DNA of 64,000 nt from VRUE01 sp963824705 (lineage in GTDB: Bacteria > Actinomycetota > Thermoleophilia > Solirubrobacterales > 70-9): contig CAWGQE010000003.1 in assembly GCA_963824705.1 (NCBI GenBank), forward strand, positions 372,001 to 436,000, written 5' to 3'. Below are positions 36,985-45,071 of the stretch, piece after piece. The notes below the pieces were generated by a model, which was given only the letters and a program-made list of their open reading frames with translations, was not told the DNA's origin and ran no database searches. The position numbers and the translations under genes are program-made. Within the stretch, counting starts at the first letter, position 1. Every line of letters starts with the position of its first letter.

Positions 36985-37095
36985 AGGCCATCCCGGTAGG
37001 GGTTCCACTTAACTTTTTGGGTGTTGCGTTGGCGATTCTCCGCGAATCGCCGTGGCCAAAAGTACCAAGACGTTCCACCCCTACCGGGATGGCCT
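36985..37095. repeat. Palindromic intergenic element, copy A
   Basis: Perfect 19-bp terminal arms AGGCCATCCCGGTAGGGGT (36985-37003) and their inverse complement (37077-37095). Just inside lie TCCACTTAACTTTTT and AAAAGTACCAAGACGTTCC, and a central 8-bp stem GGCGATTC/GAATCGCC (37031-37051). The same ordered parts recur at 48571-48689. It fills the space between convergent sodA and the GMC oxidoreductase and its right arm supplies the stop of the latter. Confidence 0.85.
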
Positions 37096-38734
37096 AAACG
37101 GTCGCGGCTGGCTGCGCGGCTTTCGGGAGGGGCCTCGGTTGAGCTTCTTTTTTCGGTGGGACCCCGGCCATCGCGTGCTCGGCCAGGGCGGTGATCGTCA
37201 GGCTTGGGTTGACACCGACGTTGGCGGGGATCGCCGCTCCGTCGCAGACCATCAGGTTCTCGTAGCCGAAGACGCGCTGGCGCGAGTCGACGACGCCGTC
37301 CTCCGGGCTGTGGCCGATCACCGCGCCGCCGAGGATGTGGGCGGTGGTCGGGATGTTGAACGCCGCCTCCGTCACTGAGCTCGTCGCGACCCCGCCGGTG
37401 CGCTTGGCCAACCATTCGGCCGCCTGGTTGGCGGCCGGGATGAAGGTCGGGTTGGGCTTCTCGGGATCCTGCTCGGTCTGCAGCCGCACTTCGCCGTTGC
37501 GCTTCAGCTTCGGTCGCAGGGCGATCGCGTTGTCGAGAGTCTGCATCACCAACAGGATGATCGTGCGGTGCGAGCTGCCCTTCGGCCACATGATCTTGGC
37601 GAAGTCGCGCGGGTGGCGGAGGATCTGGCCGAGCAGCTTCAGCGGGCGCGTGACCCGGGTGCCGTCGCCGACCAGCAGCGTGTTGAGCAGGCTCATCGAG
37701 TCCCCGGCCTCGCCGTAGGTGACGGTCTCGATGTGGGTGTGGGGGTCGGGGTAGATGCTCGAGGTGATCGCGACCCGCTTGGTCAGGTCGTCGGGATAGT
37801 CCTTCGGCACCCTGACCCCGAGGATGCTCTCGCTGTTGGTGCGCACCAGCTCTCCCAGGCGCGGGGAGATGCGCGGCAGCGAGCCGCCGAGACGGCAGCG
37901 CTGCAGCAGCTTGTTGGTGCCGAGCGGGCCGGCGGCGACGATCACGCCGCGCGCCTTCAGCGTGCGCCGCTTGCGGCCGTGCAGCAGGCCGGAGCGCTCG
38001 CTGCTGACCGCGTAGCCCTCGCTGCCGTCGGCGGCGGGGCCGAGCGGGCGGATGTCGTTGACCGTGCGCTCGGCCTGAACCTCGACACCGCGATGCTCGG
38101 CCAGCCAGAGGTAGTTCTTGACCAGCGTGTTCTTGGCGCCGTGCGGGCAGCCGACCATGCAGCGCCCGCACTGCATGCAGCCGGTCCGCTCCGGTCCCTC
38201 GCCTTCGAAGAAGGGGTCGGGCACGGTCTTCCCCGGGTTGTCGAGGTAGACGCCGATCGGGGTCTTGCGGTAGGTATCGCCGACGCCCAACTCCTCGCCC
38301 AGCTCGCGCAGCAACTGGTCGGCCGGGTCGTCCTTGTCGTGAACGACGACGCCGAGCATGCGCTGCGCCGTTTCGTAGTGGGGGGCGAGCCGCGCCTCCC
38401 AGCTCTCGAGGTCGGCCCACTGAGGGTCTTCGAAGAAGGGTGAGGGGGGGACGTAGAGCGTGTTGGCGTAGCCGAGGCTGCCGCCGCCGACGCCGGAGCC
38501 GCTGACCACGGCGATGTCCTTGAAAATGCTGAGCCTGAAGATCCCCTTCATGCCCATCCGCGGCGCCCAGAAGTAGCGGCGGCTGTCCCCGGTCGAGTTG
38601 GGGAAATCGTCGTCGCCAAAGCGCTTGCCGCACTCGAGCACGGCGACGTTGTAGCCCTTTTCGGCCAGGCGCAACGCCGAGACCGACCCCCCGAAACCCG
38701 AGCCGACGACGATCCAGTCGTAGTCGTAGGTCAC
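37094..38734 (-). CDS. GMC-family FAD oxidoreductase with ferredoxin-like cysteine cluster
   Basis: The 546-residue product is a glucose-methanol-choline/cholesterol-oxidase-like flavoprotein: FAD-binding VVGSGFGGSVSALRLAEKG at the N-terminus, SGSGVGGGSLGYANTL, and a C-terminal GMC_oxred_C region (HILGGAVIGHSPEDGVVD, NPSLTITALAEH). In the middle, CMQCGRCMVGCPHGAKNT has CxxCxxCxxxCP spacing like a 4Fe-4S site. Substrate is unknown; sterol or alcohol oxidation is plausible. It lies 20 bases after a rubredoxin gene, a possible electron acceptor. The last residues are encoded by the palindromic element arm. Confidence 0.9.
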   Translation of the reverse strand: MTYDYDWIVVGSGFGGSVSALRLAEKGYNVAVLECGKRFGDDDFPNSTGDSRRYFWAPRMGMKGIFRLSIFKDIAVVSGSGVGGGSLGYANTLYVPPSPFFEDPQWADLESWEARLAPHYETAQRMLGVVVHDKDDPADQLLRELGEELGVGDTYRKTPIGVYLDNPGKTVPDPFFEGEGPERTGCMQCGRCMVGCPHGAKNTLVKNYLWLAEHRGVEVQAERTVNDIRPLGPAADGSEGYAVSSERSGLLHGRKRRTLKARGVIVAAGPLGTNKLLQRCRLGGSLPRISPRLGELVRTNSESILGVRVPKDYPDDLTKRVAITSSIYPDPHTHIETVTYGEAGDSMSLLNTLLVGDGTRVTRPLKLLGQILRHPRDFAKIMWPKGSSHRTIILLVMQTLDNAIALRPKLKRNGEVRLQTEQDPEKPNPTFIPAANQAAEWLAKRTGGVATSSVTEAAFNIPTTAHILGGAVIGHSPEDGVVDSRQRVFGYENLMVCDGAAIPANVGVNPSLTITALAEHAMAGVPPKKEAQPRPLPKAAQPAATV

Positions 38735-38754
38735 GGCGGGCTGTCCTCCGGGGC

Positions 38755-38946
38755 CTAGGCCTCGCCCGGCTCGACTGGGCGGAAGTCGGTGGTCCGCGCC
38801 CCACAGACGGGGCAGAACCAGTCGGTGGGGATGTCCTCGAAAGCGGTACCGGGCGGGATGCCACCATCCGGATCGCCGATCGCCGGGTCGTAGATGAACC
38901 CACAGCTCTCGCAGATCCAGAGGGTCGCCTCTGTGGTTGCGCTCAT
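38755..38946 (-). CDS. Rubredoxin
   Basis: The 63-residue product has the two rubredoxin knuckles CESCGFIYDPAIGDPDGGI and DWFCPVCGAR, holding a single iron. It transfers electrons. The neighbours on the same strand are lemA upstream (24 bases) and the GMC oxidoreductase downstream (20 bases), making a lemA-rubredoxin-oxidoreductase set. Confidence 0.94.
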   Translation of the reverse strand: MSATTEATLWICESCGFIYDPAIGDPDGGIPPGTAFEDIPTDWFCPVCGARTTDFRPVEPGEA

Positions 38947-38970
38947 GTCAGGAAGGTTAGAAGACTTCGC

Positions 38971-39543
38971 CTATTTATCGAAGCTGACCGAGACCGGCTC
39001 GCGGTCGGCTTTGTCCTCGATCTCGAAGTACTCGCGCGCGGTGAAGCCACCCTGGTTGGCGATGATCGAGCCCGGGAACTGCTGGATGTCGGTGTTGTAG
39101 GACTGCACGTTGGAGTTGTAGATCCGCCGCGAGGCCTGGATTTCGTCCTCCAGCTCGGAGAGGTTGCGACTGAGCTGCTGGAAGTTCTCGGTGGCGCGCA
39201 GGGTCGGGTAGTTCTCGGCCACCGCTTTCACGTCGGCCAGCGCCTGGGTCAGTTTCTGCTCCGCTTTCGCGGTTTCCTCGACGCTCTGGGCCTGCATCGC
39301 CGCCGCCCGCGCCTGCGTGGTTTTCTCGAAGGTCTCGCTCTCGTGAGCGGCGTAGCCCTTGACCGTCTCGACCAGGTTGGGGACGAGATCGTGACGGCGC
39401 TTCAGCTGCACGTCGATCCCGCTCCACGACTCGTCGACCCTGTTGCGCGAGGCGATGATCGAGTTGCGCTTGGAGATGTAGTAGAGGACCGCGATGACGA
39501 CGATCGCGACGACCACGATGATTGCGATGAGCATGCGGCCCAT
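38971..39543 (-). CDS. LemA family protein
   Basis: The 190-residue product has one N-terminal membrane helix (MLIAIIVVVAIVVIAVLYY) followed by the coiled LemA domain: RNRVDESWSGIDVQLKRRHDLVPNLVETVKGYA, ENFQQLSRNLSELEDEI, YNTDIQQFPGSIIA. The family is widespread and of unknown biochemical role. It is divergent from a DUF3137-like gene (22 bases between starts). Confidence 0.93.
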   Translation of the reverse strand: MGRMLIAIIVVVAIVVIAVLYYISKRNSIIASRNRVDESWSGIDVQLKRRHDLVPNLVETVKGYAAHESETFEKTTQARAAAMQAQSVEETAKAEQKLTQALADVKAVAENYPTLRATENFQQLSRNLSELEDEIQASRRIYNSNVQSYNTDIQQFPGSIIANQGGFTAREYFEIEDKADREPVSVSFDK

Positions 39544-39565
39544 CCTACCCCCATAGGATCGTGGC

Positions 39566-40255
39566 GTGGGCGCAAAGCAGGAAGCGCAGGACTGGGCCGA
39601 GATCGTACGGCGCTACGGCGAGCGCCACGAGCTCACCTACGAGCCGGTCGGCGGGATCAATCCCAAGGACGGGCCGGTTGCGCTTTGCGTCGGCGGGTCC
39701 AATCGACTCACCGGGCAGCTGGCCGAAGGCTTCTGGGGCTCCTGCTGCGACGCCGACGAAAAGGAGGTTGGCGGCCTCTTCGCCAAGGCGCTGCTGCCGA
39801 CCGCCCTACTCGCCAAGGCGCACATGCCCGACCTGGCGCAGGTGATCCCCGCCTTCAACGTCGAGTCGATCGAGGGCCACGAGGTCGTCACCCAGCGCTT
39901 CGCCCGCAAGGTCGAGTTCGAGTCGATCGATTTCAACAAGCGCTTCCTGGCGACCGTGCCCAGCGAGTACGACCCAGTCAAGCTGCGCGAGCTGTTCAGC
40001 CCCGGCTTCCTCGCCTGGACGACGACGATGACCGGCGAGATCGACTTCGGAGTCAACGATCGCCAGCTCTGGTTCCTCTGGCACCTGCGCGAGCGCAGCG
40101 AGGCCGAACTCAAAGAGGCGCTGAAAAACGCCGGTCAGCTGTTCCGGCGCCTGCAGGGAGAGATGGACGAGAGCGGCATCCACACCTACGCGCCCGGCCC
40201 TTGGCACGCCGGGTTGGCGCCTTTTCCGGATGAAGGGAAGGCTCAGGCGGGGTAG
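39566..40255 (+). CDS. DUF3137-like hypothetical protein
   Basis: The 229-residue product begins at GTG 39566. The segment FNKRFLATVPSEYDP, followed by LFSPGFLAWTTTMTGEIDF and QLWFLWHL, resembles the conserved core of DUF3137, which is often encoded beside LemA. No signal or membrane helix is seen. The divergent pairing with lemA supports a shared function in the envelope, but nothing mechanistic is known. Its end overlaps the Nudix gene by 13 bases. Confidence 0.65.
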   Translation: MGAKQEAQDWAEIVRRYGERHELTYEPVGGINPKDGPVALCVGGSNRLTGQLAEGFWGSCCDADEKEVGGLFAKALLPTALLAKAHMPDLAQVIPAFNVESIEGHEVVTQRFARKVEFESIDFNKRFLATVPSEYDPVKLRELFSPGFLAWTTTMTGEIDFGVNDRQLWFLWHLRERSEAELKEALKNAGQLFRRLQGEMDESGIHTYAPGPWHAGLAPFPDEGKAQAG

Positions 40256-40884
40256 TCGGGGTCGCCTGGGAGGACCACCCGGTGCTCGTCCTGCGTGCCG
40301 ATTACCTTCGGCAGGATCGGCTCCACCGTCCGGTCGCGATGAGCCTCGATCGCTTCGTCGGACGTGCGAAAGGGCAGCAGCGACTCGAGCTGGGCGATCG
40401 TCGGGAAGGCGAGCGCCAGCTCACCGCTTTTCTGCGCGGCCAACGCGACCTGTGGCTCGTACCAAGCCGCCTCGGTCGTCTCTACGCCATCGGGTTCCGG
40501 CGGTGTGTGTGCCGGCGCCAGCGCCAGGAAGAACCAGGCGTCGAAGCGCCGCGAGACGACCTCGGGCGTAATCCAGCGCGAGAACAGCACAAGCTCCTCG
40601 TCGGCCGGCAAGGCGATCCCGGCCTCCTCCTCCAGCTCCCTGACAGCGCAGGCTCGGTACCCAGCTTCGCCATCGCCATCCTCGGGATCGACACCCCCGC
40701 CCGGGAATACCCAGACCCCCGGCATGAACCTCGCCTCCTCGGTCCGCTTGAGCAACAGGACCTCCAAGGCTCGGCTCTGATGCTTCCCGCCACGCCTCAG
40801 CAGCACGACGGATGCCGAGGGCCGAGGAGTTGAGGGTTCACCTAGATTCGGCGCCTCGGCGGGGCCGCGTTTCCTCTCACCCAT
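40243..40884 (-). CDS. Nudix hydrolase
   Basis: The 213-residue product has the Nudix domain with box GGVDPEDGDGEAGYRACAVRELEEEAGI, which provides the metal-binding glutamates for pyrophosphate hydrolysis; the box has a few extra residues compared with the 23-residue consensus. The long C-terminal half is typical of the NUDT19-like, CoA- or sugar-nucleotide-hydrolysing actinobacterial group. Substrate unknown. Confidence 0.87.
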   Translation of the reverse strand: MGERKRGPAEAPNLGEPSTPRPSASVVLLRRGGKHQSRALEVLLLKRTEEARFMPGVWVFPGGGVDPEDGDGEAGYRACAVRELEEEAGIALPADEELVLFSRWITPEVVSRRFDAWFFLALAPAHTPPEPDGVETTEAAWYEPQVALAAQKSGELALAFPTIAQLESLLPFRTSDEAIEAHRDRTVEPILPKVIGTQDEHRVVLPGDPDYPA

Positions 40885-40923
40885 TCACTCAGCGTATCTC
40901 GCGCCGTGACAGGACCCGCGCGC

Positions 40924-42228
40924 CTAGGCTGCTTGTGCGAGTGGGTAAGCCGAAACGACCGCGCTTTGGATCGACTCGGCAGTGATCTCGATAAGGCGTC
41001 GCAACTCCGCTTCTGTGATCGAGAGCGGCGGCATCAAGACGACGACGTCGCTGAGCGGGCGGACGATCGCGCCGCGCTTGCGCGCCTCCAGCGTGACTTG
41101 ATGGCCGAGGCGGAGCGCCGGATCGTGCTCGCCGAGGTCGATGCCGACCATGGTGCCGCACTGGCGCACTTCCGCCACCTCGGGCATCGCCGCGACCGAG
41201 TCGAGCTCCCTCTCCAGCAGCTCGATCTTCGCTTGCAGATGCTCAAGGGTCCGCTCCTGCTCGAAGGCCTCGAGGCTGGCCAGCGCCGCCGCGCAGGCAA
41301 GCGGGTTGCCGGTATAGGTGTGGCCGTGGAAGAAGGTTCGCTGCTCCGCTGGCGCGCCGAGGAAGCCCTCGTAGATCCGCTCGGTGGCCAGCGTCGCCGC
41401 CAGCGGCAGGTAGCCACCGGTAAGCCCCTTGGCGAGGCAGAGCAGATCGGGCGCGACCCCCTCCTGTTCGCAGGCGAACATCGTCCCGGTGCGGCCGAAG
41501 CCGGTCGCGACCTCGTCGCAGATCATCAGCACCCCGAAGCGATCGCAGAGCTCGCGCGCCGCGCGTAGGTAGCCGGGAGGGTGGACCAGCATCCCGGCGG
41601 CGCCCTGGACCAGCGGCTCGACGATCAGCGCCGCGATCTCTTCCTCATGGCAAGAGAGGACGCGCTCGAGGTCGGCTGCGTCGCCCGGCTCCGCCGCATG
41701 CGTCTCGAAGAGCAGCGGCCTGTAAGTCGCGTGGAAGAGATCGATGCCGCCGACTGAGACAGAGCCGATCGTGTCGCCGTGGTAGGCCTCGCGCAGGTGG
41801 ACGAAGGAGGTCCGGCGCGCGTGCTGCCCGCCGCGCTGCTGCTGGAACTGGAAGGACATCTTCAGTGCGATCTCGGTTGCGGTCGAGCCGGACTCCGAGT
41901 AGAAGACGCGGGTCAGCCCCGGCGGCGCCAGCTCGACCAGCTTCGCCGCAAGCTCGCCGGCGCCGGGGTGGGAGAGGCCGAGCATGGTCGAGTGGGCGAC
42001 CTTCTCCAGCTGCTCATGCACGGCGGCGTCGATGCCTGCGTGGCGATGCCCGTGGACGTTGCACCACAGCGAGGAGACACCGTCCAGATAGCGGCGGCCC
42101 TCGTCGTCGATCAGCTGCGCCCCCTCAGCCCGCTCGATCATCAGCGGCTCTTCCTCGACCCAGCCAAGCTGCTGGGTGAACGGGTGCCAGAGATGGTCGC
42201 GATCGAGCTGAGCGTGGTCCACTGACAT
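40924..42228 (-). CDS. bioA: Adenosylmethionine-8-amino-7-oxononanoate aminotransferase
   Basis: BioA makes 7,8-diaminopelargonic acid in biotin synthesis using SAM as amino donor. ATG 42228 gives 434 residues; the open frame upstream has no family resemblance. Visible features are the LWHPFTQ start, SLWCNVHGHRH, YHGDTIGSVSVG, the DEVATGFGRTG aspartate, and the PLP lysine in LAKGLTGGYLPL. It is separated from bioB-bioF-bioD by marR and an efflux pump. Confidence 0.95.
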   Translation of the reverse strand: MSVDHAQLDRDHLWHPFTQQLGWVEEEPLMIERAEGAQLIDDEGRRYLDGVSSLWCNVHGHRHAGIDAAVHEQLEKVAHSTMLGLSHPGAGELAAKLVELAPPGLTRVFYSESGSTATEIALKMSFQFQQQRGGQHARRTSFVHLREAYHGDTIGSVSVGGIDLFHATYRPLLFETHAAEPGDAADLERVLSCHEEEIAALIVEPLVQGAAGMLVHPPGYLRAARELCDRFGVLMICDEVATGFGRTGTMFACEQEGVAPDLLCLAKGLTGGYLPLAATLATERIYEGFLGAPAEQRTFFHGHTYTGNPLACAAALASLEAFEQERTLEHLQAKIELLERELDSVAAMPEVAEVRQCGTMVGIDLGEHDPALRLGHQVTLEARKRGAIVRPLSDVVVLMPPLSITEAELRRLIEITAESIQSAVVSAYPLAQAA

Positions 42229-42324
42229 CGCCACAGACGAATCTAGAGCGGACTTCGGCCGGAACTTTGAGGCTGGGGCACGCGCAGATTGCGGCTTAAA
42301 GGTGATATGGGTCACACGAACAAA

Positions 42325-42342
42325 TATTTCTCTGGAGAAATA
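42325..42342. promoter_or_regulatory. Palindromic operator candidate 1 (bioA-marR)
   Basis: TATTTCTC-TG-GAGAAATA: 8-bp arms, a perfect inverted repeat in the 140-base divergent region between bioA and marR. Size and symmetry match MarR-family operators. It is 27 bases before the marR ATG. Confidence 0.6.
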
Positions 42343-42358
42343 GTTGCGTTTGTGCAAC
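42343..42358. promoter_or_regulatory. Palindromic operator candidate 2 (bioA-marR)
   Basis: GTTGC (42343-42347) and GCAAC (42354-42358) with a 6-base spacer, directly adjoining the first palindrome and ending 10 bases before the marR start. The TTGC-N6-GCAA form is common for MarR proteins. Confidence 0.5.
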
Positions 42359-42368
42359 CATTGTTGCC

Positions 42369-42908
42369 ATGCAAGCGAACGAGATTGCGGCGATCGTCGA
42401 TGAGATGGTCCCGCCCGAGGTGAGCGGCGAGGCACAGGACACCGCGGCGCGGCTCAGCGCTCTGCTGCGCCACGTCTTCCTCTACGACCGCGGCAACCAG
42501 CTGCGCGTGATCGAGGAGTCCGGCCTCTCGATGACCCAGTGCAAGGCGCTGCTCGAGCTCGGCGGCCTCGGCGAGGCGGGGGACCCCCGCCAAGTGAGCG
42601 ACCTGGCCGAGACCTTCGGCGTCTCGGTCCCCTCGATGAGCCGGGCTGTCGACGCCCTGGTCAAGAAGAAGCTCGTCACCCGCCTCGAGGACCCCGATGA
42701 CCGCCGTGTGCGGCGCGTCGCCATAACCGCCAAGGGCAAGCAGCTGGTCGACACGCTTCTCGTCGTCCGCCAGGCAGGGATGGAGGCGTTCGCGGGAAGC
42801 CTCAGTGCCGCCCAGCGCCGCAAGCTTGACGCAGCGATCGACTCGCTGATGGACCGCGAGGACATCGCCGAGACCTATGAGCACCTGAAGGGAGTTGGAC
42901 CAGCTTGA
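42369..42908 (+). CDS. MarR-family transcriptional regulator
   Basis: The 179-residue product has the MarR winged helix: VSDLAETFGVSVPSMSRAVDALVKKKLVTRLEDPDDRRVRRVAITAKG, with the DxRxxR wing (DDRRVRR). It overlaps the efflux gene by four bases (TTGA junction at 42905) and likely represses its own operon through the two palindromes upstream, responding to a small molecule. Confidence 0.93.
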   Translation: MQANEIAAIVDEMVPPEVSGEAQDTAARLSALLRHVFLYDRGNQLRVIEESGLSMTQCKALLELGGLGEAGDPRQVSDLAETFGVSVPSMSRAVDALVKKKLVTRLEDPDDRRVRRVAITAKGKQLVDTLLVVRQAGMEAFAGSLSAAQRRKLDAAIDSLMDREDIAETYEHLKGVGPA

Positions 42909-44401
42909 CCCGTTATAGCCATCTGATCACCGACGACAACCGCAAGTGGTGGACGCTCGGAGCGATGTGCTTCGCGCTGTTCATGATCATGCTCGACAAC
43001 ACCGTCGTGAATGTCGCGCTGCCCTCGATCCAGCGCGATCTCGGCGCATCGATCTCCGGCCTCGAGTGGACGATCAACGGCTACACGCTGTCGTTCGCCG
43101 TCCTGCTGGCCACCGGGGGACGGCTGGGCGACATCTTCGGCCGCCGCCGCATGTTCCTGATCGGCGTCGTCATCTTCGCCCTCTCCTCGGCCACCGCCGG
43201 CCTCGCCCAGGGTGCCACCGACCTCGTCGCCAGCCGTGTGCTGCAGGGCGTCGGCGCGGCGCTGATGATGCCGGGCACGCTCTCGATCATCACCAACGCC
43301 TTCCCCGCCCACGAGCGCGGCAAGGCGATGGGCACCTGGGCCGGTGTCTCCGCCCTTGCCCTCGCTGTCGGGCCCGTCCTCGGCGGATTCCTCACCGAGC
43401 ACGTCAGCTGGCGGGCGATCTTCTATCTCAACATCCCGGTCGCGATCGGCGCCGTCACGGCGACCCTGTTCGCGGTGCGCGAGTCGCGCGACACCACGGT
43501 CGGCCGCGACGTCGACTACCTCGGCGTGGCAACGCTAACCGCCAGCCTCACCGCGCTTGTCCTGGCCCTGGTCGAGGGCAACAGCTGGGGATGGGGATCG
43601 GCCGGGATCGTCGGCCTGCTGGCCGCCGCGGTGCTGGGCGGGGTGGCCTTCGTCCTCACCGAGCTGCGCGTCAAGGTGCCGATGGTCGAGTTCCGCTTCT
43701 TCGCCGACCGCAACTTCCTCGGCGCCGTCGTGGTCGCCCTGATCATCACCTTCGCGATGATGGGCGTCTTCTTCTTCCTCGCCCTCTACATGCAGGACAT
43801 CCTCCGCTACTCGCCGCTGGAGGCGGGCGTCCGCTTTTTGCCTTCGACCCTGATGATCGTCGGCGTGGCGCCGGTCGCCGGCAGGCTTGCCGATCGCTTC
43901 GGCCCGCGCTGGCTGATCGTCGCCGGCCTGTTGCTCCTCACCGCATCGCTCTACAGCTTCACCGGGATCGCGGTGAACTCCGGCTACCTCGACCTCCTGC
44001 CGGGATTCATGCTGCTCGGCATAGGCATCGCGCTGACGATGTCGCCGATGACCAGCGCCGCGATGAACGCTGTCGCCGTGGAGAAAGCCGGCATCGCCTC
44101 GGGTGTCCTCTCGATGTTCCGCATGGTCGGCGGCAGCCTCGGCATCGCCGTCAGCGGCGCGATCTTCCAGGGCGCCGCCGGGAGCAGCTTCGAGACCGCG
44201 GCGCCTCAGCAGTTCGTCGACGGGCTCAGCAACGCGATGACCGTGTCCGCCGCGGTGACGCTGGCCGGCGCCGCGATCGCGGCAGCCGCGATCCGCGCCA
44301 AGCCGAAGCGGATCAGTGTCGAGGCGGTCGAGGCAGCCGTCAATCCCGGTGGTTCGGAGCTGGCCGCCCAGGAGGCAGAGCTAGCGGCGGCCAGGAGCTA
44401 G
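42905..44401 (+). CDS. DHA2-family MFS drug exporter (EmrB/QacA type)
   Basis: The 498-residue protein has 14 hydrophobic segments. Motif D1-like FMIMLDNTVVNVALPSIQRDL near the N-terminus, motif A GGRLGDIFGRRRMFLIG and motif C-like LALAVGPVLGGFL identify the EmrB/QacA group of proton-driven exporters. The TTG start overlaps marR. Its 3-prime end overlaps bioD on the other strand by 62 bases. Substrate unknown; a biotin-pathway link is only positional. Confidence 0.92.
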   Translation: MTRYSHLITDDNRKWWTLGAMCFALFMIMLDNTVVNVALPSIQRDLGASISGLEWTINGYTLSFAVLLATGGRLGDIFGRRRMFLIGVVIFALSSATAGLAQGATDLVASRVLQGVGAALMMPGTLSIITNAFPAHERGKAMGTWAGVSALALAVGPVLGGFLTEHVSWRAIFYLNIPVAIGAVTATLFAVRESRDTTVGRDVDYLGVATLTASLTALVLALVEGNSWGWGSAGIVGLLAAAVLGGVAFVLTELRVKVPMVEFRFFADRNFLGAVVVALIITFAMMGVFFFLALYMQDILRYSPLEAGVRFLPSTLMIVGVAPVAGRLADRFGPRWLIVAGLLLLTASLYSFTGIAVNSGYLDLLPGFMLLGIGIALTMSPMTSAAMNAVAVEKAGIASGVLSMFRMVGGSLGIAVSGAIFQGAAGSSFETAAPQQFVDGLSNAMTVSAAVTLAGAAIAAAAIRAKPKRISVEAVEAAVNPGGSELAAQEAELAAARS

Positions 44402-45065
44402 GCGAGCTGAGGTCGAGGCGCGGCAGCGTCTCGACCTCGACCTTGCCCAGCGCGGCGATCGTCTCGCGGTTCGACTCTTCGATCCGGCCGGGTTTCTCCG
44501 GCCAGGGGGTGAGGACGACCGCCGCGACCTCGAGGCCGGCGGACCGCGCCGCCTCGATCGTCAGCAGGGCGTGGTTGATCGTGCCGAGGCCGGGGGAGGC
44601 GGCGATGACGAGCGGAAGCCCGAGGTCCACCGCGAAGTCGCGGATGAGGTAATCCATGGCCAGCGGCACCAGCAGTCCGCCGACCCCCTCGCAGACGAGC
44701 GTCTCGGCGCCGGCAGCCGCGGCGCGCGCCGCGTCGAGCAGGCGCCCTGGCTGGATCTCCTCGCCGGCCAGGTCGGCCGCCAGGTGCGGCGACATCGGCG
44801 GCCCGTATCGGTAAGGCGCGATCTCATCGTCGCTCTGTGTCGACCCGGCAGCCTCCCTCAGCACGACATGATCCGGCCGATGGGCCTCAAAGCGTCCTAT
44901 TTGTTCGCTTTGAGGCCCATCGGCGGGGGAGTTGTCGAGCCCCGTCACCGCTGGCTTGAAGACGGCCACACGCTTGCCTCTGTCCCAGAGCGTGTGCGCG
45001 ATCGTGGCGGCGACCACGGTCTTGCCGACCTCGGTGCCCGTTCCGGTTACGAAGACACCCTCCAC
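44340..45065 (-). CDS. bioD: Dethiobiotin synthetase
   Basis: BioD closes the ureido ring in biotin synthesis using ATP and CO2. The 241-residue product has FVTGTGTEVGKTVVAA (P-loop), KPAVTGLD and CEGVGGLLVPL. Between KPAVTGLD and the expected PDH(V/E)LL segment there is an extra stretch of about 17 residues (ADGPQSEQIGRFEAHR) encoded by a perfect 19-bp inverted repeat; the frame is kept. It follows bioF by six bases and ends inside the convergent MFS gene. Confidence 0.93.
   Translation of the reverse strand: MEGVFVTGTGTEVGKTVVAATIAHTLWDRGKRVAVFKPAVTGLDNSPADGPQSEQIGRFEAHRPDHVVLREAAGSTQSDDEIAPYRYGPPMSPHLAADLAGEEIQPGRLLDAARAAAAGAETLVCEGVGGLLVPLAMDYLIRDFAVDLGLPLVIAASPGLGTINHALLTIEAARSAGLEVAAVVLTPWPEKPGRIEESNRETIAALGKVEVETLPRLDLSSPSSWPPLALPPGRPAPNHRD
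44876..44924. repeat. Perfect inverted repeat inside bioD
   Basis: GCCGATGGGCCTCAAAGCG (44876-44894) and its exact inverse complement (44906-44924), loop of 11 bases. It lies wholly within coding sequence at a place where BioD proteins seem not to need the residues, so it looks like an in-frame inserted palindrome. Confidence 0.8.
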
Positions 45066-45071
45066 GGGCGC

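Noticed and set aside
36985..37095. Classical rho-independent terminator
   Set aside because: The T tract lies inside the arms, not after the stem, and the loop is long, so a simple terminator does not explain the conserved inner motifs.
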